Source: Microbacterium hatanonis | Lineage (GTDB): Bacteria > Actinomycetota > Actinomycetes > Actinomycetales > Microbacteriaceae | Reading direction: 5' to 3' | Assembly (NCBI RefSeq): GCF_008017415.1 | Contig: NZ_VRSV01000002.1 | Coordinates: 124,001-188,000 of the forward strand | DNA length: 64,000 nucleotides | In this document: positions 42,552 to 51,518 of the stretch, piece after piece | How the letters are laid out: every line of letters begins with the position of its first letter | How positions within the stretch are numbered: the first letter of the stretch is position 1 | Made by a program: the position numbers and the translations under genes | Notes under the pieces: generated by a model | The model's database searches: none | What the model was told of the DNA's origin: nothing | What the model saw: only the letters and a program-made list of their open reading frames with translations

Positions 42552-43316
42552 ATGTCCACCGTCGACAAATCCCAGGCCGGACTCACCGAACGGCAGTACC
42601 ACATCGGCATCGCGCCGGGTGAGGTCTCGTCCGTCGCGCTGCTGCCGGGCGATCCGTTCCGCGTGCCGTTCGTCGCCGAGTTCCTCACCGGCGTGAAGGA
42701 GGTCGCGCACAACCGCGAGCACCGCACGATGACCGGTTGGTACAAGGGGCGTCACATCACGGCGACCTCGACCGGCATGGGCTGCCCGTCCACCGCGATC
42801 GCCGTGGAGGAGCTCGCCCGCGTCGGGGTGACCTCGTTCATCCGCGTCGGCAGCTCCGCCGGGCTTCAGCCCGGCATCGCCCCCGGCGACCTGCTCGTGA
42901 GCGAGGGGAGCCTCCGCGCCGACGGCACGACCGACGCCTACCTTCCCCGCGGGTTCCCGGCCGTTCCCGACCTCGGGCTCACCGTCGCGCTGACCCGGCA
43001 CGCCGAGCGCATCGCCGCCGCATCCGGCACCCGCGCGTTCACCGGAATCAGCACGTCGAGCGACGCGTTCTACGCCGAGACCCCCGCGCTGATCACGGAG
43101 CTCAGCGGCATGGGCGTGCTCAACATCGAGATGGAGGCGTCCGCGATGTACGTCGTCGCGCGTCTGCGGGGCCTGCGGGCCGGCATGATCTGCGCCTGCT
43201 CGAGCAACCTCGTCGACGGCGATTCGCTGTACTCCGACAAGAACGCCGCACTCAAGGGCGGATGGATGCGCTCGATCGAGGCGGCGCTCGAGACCGCGGT
43301 CGAACTGGAGCTGTGA
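42552..43316 (+). CDS. Nucleoside phosphorylase (NP-I, uridine/purine type)
   Basis: The 254-residue product starts with YHIGIAPGEVSSVALLPGDP, then TSTGMGCPSTAIAVEELARV, IRVGSSAGLQPGIAPGDLLV and VLNIEMEASAMYVVARLRGL. These are hexameric NP-I phosphorylases of the Udp/DeoD class. Base preference is not settled; the Udp-like motif IEMEAS occurs, yet the purine operon suggests purine nucleosides. GAAGGAG precedes the ATG. The stop overlaps the next start by one base. Confidence 0.88.
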   Translation: MSTVDKSQAGLTERQYHIGIAPGEVSSVALLPGDPFRVPFVAEFLTGVKEVAHNREHRTMTGWYKGRHITATSTGMGCPSTAIAVEELARVGVTSFIRVGSSAGLQPGIAPGDLLVSEGSLRADGTTDAYLPRGFPAVPDLGLTVALTRHAERIAAASGTRAFTGISTSSDAFYAETPALITELSGMGVLNIEMEASAMYVVARLRGLRAGMICACSSNLVDGDSLYSDKNAALKGGWMRSIEAALETAVELEL

Positions 43317-44698
43317 TGGCACGCACGATCATCGAGGGCGGCTACGTCGCCGCGGTCGACGCTTCGCCGCAGCTCAGCACGGGTGCGATGGGCAACGAGT
43401 ACGACGGCGGACACGTCGTCATCGAGGGCACCCGCATCGTGGCCGTCGGCCCGGGCCGTGCACCCGACGCGTTCCGCGAGGGCGCGAGTGTCGTCGACGC
43501 CCGCGGGTGCCTCGTGACCCCCGGGCTCATCAACACCCACCATCACCTCTACCAGTGGCTCACGCGCGGCTACGCGCAGGACTCGATCCTGTTCGACTGG
43601 CTCACCTCGCTCTATCCGCTCTGGGCGCGCATCGACGCCGACCTCGTCGGGGCGGGGGCTGCCGGCGCGATGTCGGTGCTCGCACGCTCGGGCTGCACGA
43701 CGGTCGGCGACCACCACTACGTCTTCCCCCGGGGCGGCGGCGACATCGTGGGGGCGATCGTCGACGCATCCGCTCGCATCGGCGTGCGCCTGCACGCGAC
43801 CCGCGGCTCGATGGATCGCGGCCAGTCGCAGGGCGGGCTGCCGCCCGACTTCGCCGTCGAGTCGACGGATGCTGCGCTGGCGGCATCGCAGGAGGCGGTG
43901 GAGCGGTACCACGACCCCTCGTTCGAAGCGATGGTGAGGGTCGCCGTCGCGCCGTGCTCGCCGTTCTCGGTGACGGAAGACCTGCTGCGCGAGGCCGCCG
44001 TGCTCGCCCGGTCGCTCGACGTGCGGCTGCACACCCACGCGTCGGAGACCGCCGAGGAGGACGAGTACTGCCTCGCCACGTTCGGCAAGTCACCGACGGA
44101 TCATCTCGGCGATCTCGGGTGGCTGGGTCCGGACGTGTGGATGGCGCACGCCGTGCGGCTCGACGACGCGGGCATCCGCCGGTACGCCGAGACCGGCACG
44201 GGCGTCGCGCACTGCCCGTCGTCGAACGCGCGCCTGGCCGCGGGCATCGCGCCGGTACGCGACATGCTGCGCGCGGGCGTTCCGGTCGGCCTCGGCGTCG
44301 ACGGGTCGGCGTCGAACGAGTCGGGGCAGCTCGGCATCGAGATCCGCGAGGCGGTGCTGATGAACCGCCTGCGCACGGGCGCCGACTCGTTCTCGGTGCG
44401 CGACGGGCTGCGCATCGCCACGATCGGCGGGGCGCGCGTGCTCGGGCGCGAGGCCGAGATCGGTTCGCTCGAGGTCGGCAAGCTCGCCGACGTCGCGGTG
44501 TGGCGGATCGACGGGGTCGAGCACGCCGGCATCCTCGATCCGGTGGCCGCCCTCGGGCTCGGGGCGATGCCGCCCGTCGAGCGACTGTTCGTCAACGGGC
44601 GGGTGGTGGTCGACGGCGGGATGCTGACCACCGCCGACGAGCGGACGATCGCCGCCGGCGTGGCCGCAGCATCCGAAGAGCTGGCGGGAAGGCTGTGA
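43316..44698 (+). CDS. Amidohydrolase, 8-oxoguanine deaminase-like
   Basis: The 460-residue zinc amidohydrolase has the metal motif LINTHHHLYQWLTRGYAQDS, then FDWLTSLYPLWARI, HTHASETAEEDEYC (His and Glu), MAHAVRLDD and GLGVDGSASNESGQLG (Asp). NTHHHLYQ plus the FDWL segment is what I recall from 8-oxoguanine and isoguanine-type deaminases, also close to hydroxyatrazine hydrolases. It is translationally coupled to a nucleoside phosphorylase, so a base released there may be its substrate. Confidence 0.85.
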   Translation: MARTIIEGGYVAAVDASPQLSTGAMGNEYDGGHVVIEGTRIVAVGPGRAPDAFREGASVVDARGCLVTPGLINTHHHLYQWLTRGYAQDSILFDWLTSLYPLWARIDADLVGAGAAGAMSVLARSGCTTVGDHHYVFPRGGGDIVGAIVDASARIGVRLHATRGSMDRGQSQGGLPPDFAVESTDAALAASQEAVERYHDPSFEAMVRVAVAPCSPFSVTEDLLREAAVLARSLDVRLHTHASETAEEDEYCLATFGKSPTDHLGDLGWLGPDVWMAHAVRLDDAGIRRYAETGTGVAHCPSSNARLAAGIAPVRDMLRAGVPVGLGVDGSASNESGQLGIEIREAVLMNRLRTGADSFSVRDGLRIATIGGARVLGREAEIGSLEVGKLADVAVWRIDGVEHAGILDPVAALGLGAMPPVERLFVNGRVVVDGGMLTTADERTIAAGVAAASEELAGRL

Positions 44699-44729
44699 GG
44701 CGGGCGCCGGCACGGCGCGGCTCGCGAAC

Positions 44730-44796
44730 GTCGGAGAATGTGACGCATGTCGGAGGATCGGCGCGGAACGCTCCGACCACCGCGCGATTCTCCGAC
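44730..44796. repeat. Intergenic palindrome family, copy C
   Basis: The outer arms GTCGGAGAAT (44730-44739) and ATTCTCCGAC (44787-44796) are perfect; the inner arms GTCGGAG (44749-44755) and CTCCGAC (44771-44777) are also perfect. The two-block arm design equals the other copies. It separates the deaminase gene from the nucleoside hydrolase gene. Confidence 0.65.
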
Positions 44797-44813
44797 CGGG
44801 ACGAAGGGACAGC

Positions 44814-45755
44814 ATGACCGACCGCATTCCGCTCGTGATCGACACCGACACGGCGGCCGATGACTGCTTCGCGCTGATGATCGGGCTCACCGATCCGCGC
44901 GCCGACCTGCGGGCGATCACGATGGTCGCCGGCAACGTCGGCTTCGAGCAGCAGGTCGAGAACGCGTTCCTCACGCTCGAGGTCGTGGGGCGCCGCGGCG
45001 AGGTGCCCGTGCACCTCGGTGCGCGGCAGCCGCTCGAGCGCGAGTGGGCGAGCGCGTCGGACGTGCACGGCGACGGCGTCGGCGGCCAGCAGCGCGAGGG
45101 GTCGGAGCAGGCCGCGGATGAACCAGCGCCCGACGCGCTGGTGCGGCTCGCGCGCGAGCACGCCGGGGCGCTGACCGTGATCGCGATCGGCCCGCTGACG
45201 AACATCGCCCTGGCGGTGCAGCACGACCCGGGTTTCGCGGCGAACGTCGCGGAGCTCGTGATCATGGGCGGCTCGATCAACGCGCGCGGCAACATCACGG
45301 CGGCCGCCGAGTACAACATCTACGTCGATCCAGAGGCCGCGCAGATCGTGCTCGACGCCGGATTCGCCTCGGTGCGATTCGTCACGTGGGACCCGCTCTC
45401 GCTGCGCGACGTGGTCTTCGATCAGGCGCGGATCGACAGCATCCGCTCTCTCGGCACCCGGCGCAGCGACTTCTTCGTCACCGCCAATCAGCAGACCTTC
45501 GAGTTCGACGTGGCCGTGGGCGTCGGCGGGTCGATCCACTGCGACTCGCTGTCGGTGCTGGTCGCGCTCGAGCCGGCGCTCGTGCTCGAGGAACGCGGAT
45601 ACTTCGTCGCCGTCGAGACCCAGGGTGAGCTCACCCGCGGCGCGACCGTGTTCGACTGGCGCGCGGTCGCCCCGCCGGCGAACGCCACGGCGATCGAGGC
45701 GATCGACCGCGAGCGCTTCGTCGAGTACATGATGCGGATGCTGGCGGAGGGCTGA
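44814..45755 (+). CDS. Inosine/uridine-preferring nucleoside hydrolase
   Basis: The 313-residue product has the calcium-site N terminus as VIDTDTAADDCFALMIG (family consensus DTDPGxDD), ITMVAGNVGFEQQVENAF, IGPLTNIALAV, LVIMGGSINARGNI and EYNIYVDPEAAQIV. It cleaves ribonucleosides to base and ribose. The Pro-Gly to Thr-Ala change in the first motif is mild and keeps both Asp clusters. AAGGGA precedes the ATG. Confidence 0.92.
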   Translation: MTDRIPLVIDTDTAADDCFALMIGLTDPRADLRAITMVAGNVGFEQQVENAFLTLEVVGRRGEVPVHLGARQPLEREWASASDVHGDGVGGQQREGSEQAADEPAPDALVRLAREHAGALTVIAIGPLTNIALAVQHDPGFAANVAELVIMGGSINARGNITAAAEYNIYVDPEAAQIVLDAGFASVRFVTWDPLSLRDVVFDQARIDSIRSLGTRRSDFFVTANQQTFEFDVAVGVGGSIHCDSLSVLVALEPALVLEERGYFVAVETQGELTRGATVFDWRAVAPPANATAIEAIDRERFVEYMMRMLAEG

Positions 45756-45776
45756 AACGCGTCGGGCGGCGGAGTC

Positions 45777-45821
45777 GGATGTTGACCCAGGAAACATTCG
45801 AGTAATCCGCGGATGGTTGAC
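45777..45821 (+). promoter_or_regulatory. Direct repeat upstream of the xanthine dehydrogenase genes
   Basis: GGATGTTGAC (45777-45786) recurs as GGATGGTTGAC (45811-45821), 34 bases later, in the 96-bp gap before the FAD subunit gene. It may be a paired binding site for the XRE-cupin regulator encoded in the operon. No convincing -35/-10 pair can be fixed. Confidence 0.35.
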
Positions 45822-45851
45822 TGACGCCACCGCAGAAGAGAGGGGCGCGCC

Positions 45852-46673
45852 ATGGACATCAACACCGTGACGAGCTTCCGCCGCGCACGCACGCGCGACG
45901 ACCTCGCGTTGGCTCCCGGCGAGATCTTCCTCGGCGGCGGCACCTGGCTCATGAGCGAGCCGCAGCCGCAGGCCACGGGCTTCGTCGACCTCACCACGAT
46001 GCCCTGGCCCGACCTCGAGATCACCGCCGAGGGCCTCCGGATCGCCGCGACCTGCACGATCGCCCGCTTCGTCGCGTGGTCGCGGAGCTCCGAGGTGCCC
46101 GCCGACTGGACCGCCGTCGCCCGGGTGCCGGATGCGGCGAACGCCCTGCTGGCGAGCTTCAAGATCTGGAACACCGCCACCGTCGGCGGCAACGTCTGCC
46201 AGTCGTTCGCGGCGGGCTCGATGACCTCGTTCGCCTCCGGTCTCGACGCGACGGCCGTCGTCTGGACGCCCGACGGCGGCGAGCGCCGCCTCCCCGTGGC
46301 CGAGCTCGTCACCGGCAACGCCGAGAACGCCCTCACGCGCGGCGAGGTGCTGCGCGCGATCGAGATCCCCGCGCACGCCCTTCGCTCGCGCATGCTGCTG
46401 CAGAAGATCGCGCTCGCGGAGCTCGGCCGCTCCGGCGCGGTCGTCACCGGCCGCATCGATCCCGACGGCGCGTGCGTCTTCGGGATCACCGCGGCGACCG
46501 AGGCGCCGACGGTGCTGCGGTTCGACGGGATCCCGGATGCTGCGACCCTCGCCGATGCGGTGGGTGCGGCCTCGCGCTACTACTCCGACCCGCTCGGTTC
46601 GGCCGACTGGCGCCGAGGGGTCAGCATCGTGCTCGCCGAGCGCATCCGCGCGGCGTTGGAGGAGGGCGCATGA
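45852..46673 (+). CDS. Xanthine dehydrogenase family FAD-binding subunit
   Basis: The 273-residue product has the FAD pyrophosphate loop LAPGEIFLGGGTWLMSEPQP, NALLASFKIWNTATVGGNVC, and the C-terminal CO-dehydrogenase flavoprotein domain (RSRMLLQKIALAELGRSGAV). It carries electrons from the Fe-S clusters to NAD or oxygen. ATGA overlap couples it to the large fused subunit. Confidence 0.92.
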   Translation: MDINTVTSFRRARTRDDLALAPGEIFLGGGTWLMSEPQPQATGFVDLTTMPWPDLEITAEGLRIAATCTIARFVAWSRSSEVPADWTAVARVPDAANALLASFKIWNTATVGGNVCQSFAAGSMTSFASGLDATAVVWTPDGGERRLPVAELVTGNAENALTRGEVLRAIEIPAHALRSRMLLQKIALAELGRSGAVVTGRIDPDGACVFGITAATEAPTVLRFDGIPDAATLADAVGAASRYYSDPLGSADWRRGVSIVLAERIRAALEEGA

Positions 46674-49597
46674 GGTTCGAGGTCAACGGCGCAGGCGTCG
46701 ACGCGGAGCCCCGTCCGGGCCAGTCGCTGCGCACCCTGCTGCGCGAGCACGGCCACACCGAGGTCAAGAAGGGGTGCGACGCGGGCGACTGCGGCGCGTG
46801 CGCGGTCATCCTCGACGGCGCGCCCGTGCACTCCTGCATCATCCCCGCCATGCGGGTCGAGGGTGCCGCCGTCACCACGGCCGCAGGCCTCGCGCCCGGC
46901 GACGACCTGCACCCGGTGCAGGAGGCGATCGCCACCGGCTTCGGGTTCCAGTGCGGGTTCTGCACGGCCGGCATGTCGGTCACGGCGTCGACACTCGCCC
47001 CCGACGACCTGCCCGACCTGCACCGCCACATGAAGGGCAGCCTCTGCCGCTGCACGGGTTATCGTCCGATCCGCGAGGCGATCGAAGCATCCGTTCTGGG
47101 CCCGGTGCGTGAGACCGGCGCGGGCCTCCCGCCGAAAGTCCAGAACACCCGGACGCTCGAGAGCGCGACTCCGGGTGTCTTGGACTCTCACGTGAGGAGC
47201 GACGCGGGCGCGAGCGACGCGGACGTGAGGAGCGGCGCGGGCGAGCCGCAGGGCGTCGGGGCGTCGCCCGTGCCGCCCGCGGCGCGCGGCATCGTGCAGG
47301 GACTCGAGCCGTACACCTTCGACGAACCCGTGCCGGGCGCCCTGTTCCTGCGCGTGCTCGGCTCGCCGCACGCGCACGCGCGCATCGTCGCGATCGACAC
47401 CGCGGCGGCCCGCAGCATCCCCGGCGTCGTGGAGGTCTTCACGCACGAAGACGTGCCGTCGACGCGATACTCCACGGGGCGCCACGAGCACCGCACCGAC
47501 GACCCCGACGACACACGGATGCTGGACGACACCGTGCGCTTCATCGGGCAGCGCGTGGCGGCCGTCGTCGCCGAGACCGCCGCCGCCGCGGAGGCCGCAT
47601 GCCGCGCGATCGCCGTGACCTACGACGTGCTGCCGGCGGTGTTCGAGCCGGAGGAGGCGCGCACGGCCGGTGCACCGCTCCTTCATCCCGAACGCACGCC
47701 CGACGACCGCGTGGCCGAGGCCTCGCGCAACGTGGTCGCCGCGTTCCACGAAGAGCACGGCGACACCGCGGCGGCGCTCGCGGCGAGCGCGGTGACCGTC
47801 AGCGGAACGTGGCGCAACGCCCGCGTCTCGCACGCGCAGCTCGAGACCCACGGCGCCGTGGGATGGCTCGATGACGACGGGCGCCTGGTGATCCGCGCGA
47901 GCACGCAGGTGCCGTTCCTCACGCGCGACGAACTCGCCCGCATCTTCGATCTCGACCCGTCACGCGTGCGGGTGCTGACCGCCCGGGTCGGCGGCGGCTT
48001 CGGCGGAAAGCAGGAGATCTTCGCCGAAGACCTCGTCGCCCTCGCGGTGCTGCGCACCGGCCGCCCCGTCGCGTACGAGCTCTCGCGCACCGACGAGTTC
48101 CAGCGCACCTCGGTGCGGCACCCGATGCGGGTGTCGGTGACCCTCGGCGCAACGGACGAGGGCGTGCTCACCGCGATGCGGGTCGACGTGCTCAGCGACA
48201 CCGGCGCTTACGGCAACCACGCGATCGGGGTGATGTTCCACGGCGTCGCCGAGTCGACCACCGTCTACCGCTGCCCCGTGCGGCGCATCGACGCGGAGGC
48301 GGTCTACACGAACAACGTGCCGTCGGGGGCCTTCCGCGGGTACGGACTCGGCCAGGTCATGCTCGGGGTCGAATCGGCGATGGACATGCTCGCCGAGCGC
48401 CTGGGGATCGACCCGTTCGAGCTGCGGCGCATCAACGCGGTGCACGAGGGCGACCGGCTCCACCCCGACCACGTCCCCCACGAGGAGGATCTCGTGTGGG
48501 GCAGCTACGGCCTCGACCAGTGCCTCGACCTCGCGCAGGCGGCGCTCGCGCGCGGCAACGGGGTGGCAGCCCCCGCGGGCGAGAACTGGCGGGTCGGCGA
48601 GGGCATGGCGATCGCGATGATCGCGACGATGGCCCCGCGTGGACACATCTCCCACACCTCGGTCACGCTCCGCCGCGACGGCACGTTCGCGCTGCGCGCC
48701 GGCACGGCCGAGTTCGGCAACGGCACCACGACCGTGCTGCGGCAGATCGCCGCATCCGATCTGTCGGCCTCGTTCGACCGCCTCGACCTGCGCACCGCCG
48801 ACACCGACCTGGTCTCGCACGACACCGGCGCGTTCGCCTCGGCCGGCATCACGGTCGCCGGCAAGGCCCTCCACGCCGCGTGCCTGTCGCTGCGCGACCG
48901 CATGCTGCAGGTCGCGCGGGAGATCGCCCGCCGAGACGACGAGCTCTCGCCGAGCGGCCAGGCTCTCGACGCCGGCGGGGTGTCGACTCGGCGAGAGGCC
49001 GTCGACTCGACGAACGCAAGCGCGCAGCTCGAAGCCGGAGGGGTGCGGGTCGGCGACAGGCTCGTCGGGTTCGACGAGATCGTGGATGCTGCGGGCGAGA
49101 GCACCGCGGAGGGTCTGCGCGCCGAGGGCAGCGAGCACGGCGACGTGCGCTCGCTCGCGTTCAACGTGCACGCGGTGCGGGTCGCGGTCGACGTCGAGAC
49201 CGGCACCGTGAGGGTGCTGCAGTCGGTGCACGCCGCCGACGCGGGTTTCGTCATGAACCCGGCGCAGTGCCGCGGCCAGATCGAGGGCGGCGTCGCGCAG
49301 GGCTACGGCAGCGCGCTCTACGAAGAGGTGTACATCCAGCCCGACGGGCGCGTGCAGAACCCCGTCTTCCGCACCTACCGGGTGCCGCAGTTCGCCGACA
49401 TCCCCGACACCGAGGTGTACTTCGCCGACACCGACGACTCAGTCGGCCCGTTCGGCGCGAAGTCGATGAGCGAGTCGCCCTACAACCCCGTCGCACCCGC
49501 GGTCGGCAACGCGATCGCCCGCGCGCTCGGCACGCGCGGCTACGAACAGCCGTTCTCGCGTGACCGGGTGTGGCGGCTGGCGCAGGGCACCCCGTGA
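46670..49597 (+). CDS. Xanthine dehydrogenase: fused 2Fe-2S and molybdopterin subunits
   Basis: The 975-residue product has an N-terminal [2Fe-2S] unit about 1-150 (KKGCDAGDCGACAVILDG, QCGFCTAGM, LCRCTGYRP), a linker about 155-205, then the Mo-cofactor subunit (VGGGFGGKQEIFAEDLVALA, NNVPSGAFRGYGLGQVMLG, GTAEFGNGTT, and GAKSMSESPYNPVAPAVGNA with the catalytic Glu). Usual actinobacterial enzymes keep these as two genes. The linker and a second loop near residues 765-790 contain repeat-derived sequence. Partners are the FAD subunit, XdhC and the MocA-like protein nearby. Hypoxanthine/xanthine is the likely substrate; other N-heterocycles are possible. Confidence 0.92.
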   Translation: MRFEVNGAGVDAEPRPGQSLRTLLREHGHTEVKKGCDAGDCGACAVILDGAPVHSCIIPAMRVEGAAVTTAAGLAPGDDLHPVQEAIATGFGFQCGFCTAGMSVTASTLAPDDLPDLHRHMKGSLCRCTGYRPIREAIEASVLGPVRETGAGLPPKVQNTRTLESATPGVLDSHVRSDAGASDADVRSGAGEPQGVGASPVPPAARGIVQGLEPYTFDEPVPGALFLRVLGSPHAHARIVAIDTAAARSIPGVVEVFTHEDVPSTRYSTGRHEHRTDDPDDTRMLDDTVRFIGQRVAAVVAETAAAAEAACRAIAVTYDVLPAVFEPEEARTAGAPLLHPERTPDDRVAEASRNVVAAFHEEHGDTAAALAASAVTVSGTWRNARVSHAQLETHGAVGWLDDDGRLVIRASTQVPFLTRDELARIFDLDPSRVRVLTARVGGGFGGKQEIFAEDLVALAVLRTGRPVAYELSRTDEFQRTSVRHPMRVSVTLGATDEGVLTAMRVDVLSDTGAYGNHAIGVMFHGVAESTTVYRCPVRRIDAEAVYTNNVPSGAFRGYGLGQVMLGVESAMDMLAERLGIDPFELRRINAVHEGDRLHPDHVPHEEDLVWGSYGLDQCLDLAQAALARGNGVAAPAGENWRVGEGMAIAMIATMAPRGHISHTSVTLRRDGTFALRAGTAEFGNGTTTVLRQIAASDLSASFDRLDLRTADTDLVSHDTGAFASAGITVAGKALHAACLSLRDRMLQVAREIARRDDELSPSGQALDAGGVSTRREAVDSTNASAQLEAGGVRVGDRLVGFDEIVDAAGESTAEGLRAEGSEHGDVRSLAFNVHAVRVAVDVETGTVRVLQSVHAADAGFVMNPAQCRGQIEGGVAQGYGSALYEEVYIQPDGRVQNPVFRTYRVPQFADIPDTEVYFADTDDSVGPFGAKSMSESPYNPVAPAVGNAIARALGTRGYEQPFSRDRVWRLAQGTP
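47137..47243 (+). repeat. Repeat-derived linker inside the Xdh fusion gene
   Basis: AGTCCAGAACACCCGG (47137-47152) and CCGGGTGTCTTGGACT (47171-47186) are inverted repeats matching at 14 of 16. A direct repeat follows, GTGAGGAGCGACGCGGGCG (47192-47210) and GTGAGGAGCGGCGCGGGCG (47225-47243), period 33. All is in frame and codes the linker between the Fe-S and Mo domains. Confidence 0.65.
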
Positions 49598-50205
49598 CGA
49601 CACCGCCTATCGTGGAGCCCGTGCCCGTCGCCCCCGATCACGACGCCCTCATCGGGCAGTCGCTGGGGCGTGCGATCCGCGAGGCCCGCACGGCGCGCAA
49701 GCTCTCGATGCGCGCTCTCGCCGCCGAGGCCGAGATCAGCCAGCCGTTCCTCAGCACCATCGAGAACGGGCAGACCATGCCGTCGCTCGCGTCGCTGTAC
49801 CGGATCGCGAAGGTGCTCGGCATCTCCCCGTCGGCCCTCCTGCCCGCGATGCCCGAGCCCGAGGTCATCCACCTCTCCAGGGCGGATGCGGGCACCTGGG
49901 CGCCGATCGCCGACGTCGCCAACGCGGGCGTCCATCGCGTCATCTCCTCGGCCGATGCCCGCGCGGCGACCGTGCAGGAGTACCGGATCGAACCGGGGCA
50001 GTACATGGGCGACTGGTTCGAGTCCGACGGAGACCTCACGGTCTACGTCGTCGCCGGACGCATCACCGTCTCGATTGAGGGGCGCGGCGAATGGGAGCTC
50101 GGCGCGGGCGACGCCATCGCCCACCCGGGCGCTCTGCGCAACCGCTGGTCGGTCGTCGGTGACGACCCGGTGCGCATCCTGCTGGTCTACGCCGGCAGTC
50201 GGTGA
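49594..50205 (+). CDS. XRE-cupin transcriptional regulator
   Basis: The 203-residue product has an N-terminal HTH (KLSMRALAAEAEISQPFLST, IENGQTMPSLASLYRIAKVL) and a C-terminal cupin (QYMGDWFESDGDLTVYVVAG, then GDAIAHPGALRNRWSVVGDD). This class usually senses a small metabolite and controls the local catabolic genes. GTG 49594 overlaps the Xdh stop; GTG 49621 is an alternative. It sits between the Xdh operon and the binding-protein gene and may control both. Confidence 0.88.
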   Translation: MTTPPIVEPVPVAPDHDALIGQSLGRAIREARTARKLSMRALAAEAEISQPFLSTIENGQTMPSLASLYRIAKVLGISPSALLPAMPEPEVIHLSRADAGTWAPIADVANAGVHRVISSADARAATVQEYRIEPGQYMGDWFESDGDLTVYVVAGRITVSIEGRGEWELGAGDAIAHPGALRNRWSVVGDDPVRILLVYAGSR

Positions 50206-50243
50206 GCTCCCCGCATCGCGAAACGAACACGTAACGTGATCGC

Positions 50244-50275
50244 TATTTGCAATCAACGATAGGTATTTACTATCG
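50244..50275 (+). promoter_or_regulatory. AT-rich repeats upstream of the binding-protein gene
   Basis: TATTTGCAATC (50244-50254) and TATTTACTATC (50264-50274) are direct repeats with a 20-bp period, and CGATAG/CTATCG (50257-50262/50270-50275) is an inverted repeat within. CACGTAACGTG just upstream (50229-50239) is another dyad. This AT-rich island in GC-rich DNA is a likely promoter/operator for the gene at 50379. Confidence 0.5.
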
Positions 50276-50378
50276 GATGCAGGGCCGCCTCCTCCGGGTC
50301 CTCGTCGCTTCACCCGCAGCGATGACACCGTTTCCGCCGCGCCCGCCCACCGGGCGCCGCGGGGAGAGCGAGAGAGCC

Positions 50379-51449
50379 ATGACCTCGACCCGTCCCCTGC
50401 TCCGTCGATTCGCCGCGGGAGCAGCCGTGGCCGTCGGCGCCCTGCTGCTGTCCGCCTGCGCCGGCGGCGCAGCATCCGCCCCCTCGGAGAGCGCCGCCGA
50501 AGCAACCGGCCTCGGCGACCTGACCGTGCAGCTCAGCTGGATCCTGAACGAGGAATGGTCGGGAGAGCTCATCGCCGACTCCGAGGGCTACTACACCGAC
50601 GCCGGGCTCGGCTCGGTGCAGCTCGTGCCCGGTCCCTCGAGCGGTGTGCCCGAGCTGCTCTCCGGCACCGCCGATCTGTCGCTGACCGACGCCCTGTCGG
50701 TGGGCGCCGCCGTCGCGAACGAAGCGGCGCCGCTGAAGATCATCGGCGCGACGTTCCAGAAGAACCCCTTCACGATCGCCTCCCTCGCCGACGGCGCCGA
50801 CATCACGACGCCCCAGGACATGATCGGCAAGAAGATCGGCGTGCAGGACTCCAACCGTGCGGTCTTCGACGCGTTCCTCGCCGCGAACGACATCGACACC
50901 TCCGAGGTCGACATCGTGCCCGTGCAGTACGACCCCGCGCCGCTGACCACCGGCGAGGTCGACGGGCTGATCGCCTTCGTCACGAGCCAGTCGGTAGCGA
51001 TCGAGCTGCAGGGCATCGAGGTCACCGACCTGCTCTTCGCCGACAACGGCCTGCCGTTCGTCGGCCACGTCATCACCGCCACCGACGACACCATCGCCTC
51101 CGACCGCGATGCCCTCAAGGCCTTCCTCACGGCAGAGATCCGCGGCTGGAGCGACGCCGTGGCCGACCCCGGCGCGGGAGCCCAGCTCGCCGTCGACGAG
51201 TACGGCACCGACCTCGGGCTCGATCTCGAGAGCTCGACCGCGAGCGCGACCGCCCAGGCGGAGCTGCTCGTCGTCTCGGACGAGACGGTCGAGAACGGCC
51301 TCTTCACCATCTCTGACGACCTGCAGGAGCAGACCCTGGCGAGCCTGGCCACGTCGGGCTACGCGCTCACCGCGGCCGACCTGTTCGACCTCAGCCTGCT
51401 CGACGAGGTCTACGCAGAGAGCCCCGACCTCGTCGCCTACCAGCGCTGA
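50379..51449 (+). CDS. NMT1/THI5-like ABC substrate-binding lipoprotein
   Basis: The 356-residue product has lipobox LLLSAC with Cys27. The mature part (LTVQLSWILNEEWSGELIAD, SEGYYTDAGLGSVQLVPGPS, GKKIGVQDSNRAVFDAFLAA) is the THI5/SsuA fold that binds pyrimidines, taurine, nitrate or sulfonates. No permease adjoins; the SsuBC-like permeases and ATPase at 61.5-64 kb on the other strand are the natural partners. Ligand unknown; context suggests a purine-like or N-heterocyclic compound. Confidence 0.85.
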   Translation: MTSTRPLLRRFAAGAAVAVGALLLSACAGGAASAPSESAAEATGLGDLTVQLSWILNEEWSGELIADSEGYYTDAGLGSVQLVPGPSSGVPELLSGTADLSLTDALSVGAAVANEAAPLKIIGATFQKNPFTIASLADGADITTPQDMIGKKIGVQDSNRAVFDAFLAANDIDTSEVDIVPVQYDPAPLTTGEVDGLIAFVTSQSVAIELQGIEVTDLLFADNGLPFVGHVITATDDTIASDRDALKAFLTAEIRGWSDAVADPGAGAQLAVDEYGTDLGLDLESSTASATAQAELLVVSDETVENGLFTISDDLQEQTLASLATSGYALTAADLFDLSLLDEVYAESPDLVAYQR

Positions 51450-51453
51450 GCCT

Positions 51454-51480
51454 CCGGGCCGGGAGCGCATCCCGGCCCGG
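51454..51480 (+). terminator. Hairpin after the binding-protein gene
   Basis: CCGGGCCGGGA, five bases, TCCCGGCCCGG is a perfect 11-bp stem starting 5 bases after the stop. Without a T-tract it may stabilise the upstream message and lower expression of the following catabolic genes. Confidence 0.6.
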
Positions 51481-51518
51481 GTCCCGCCCGTCCCGCACCC
51501 CCTCCAGGAAGCACCCCC

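Noticed and set aside
47188..47243. A CRISPR-like array from the repeated GTGAGGAGCG units in the Xdh gene.
   Set aside because: There are only two units, they are in a coding frame and no cas genes or spacers of regular size are present.
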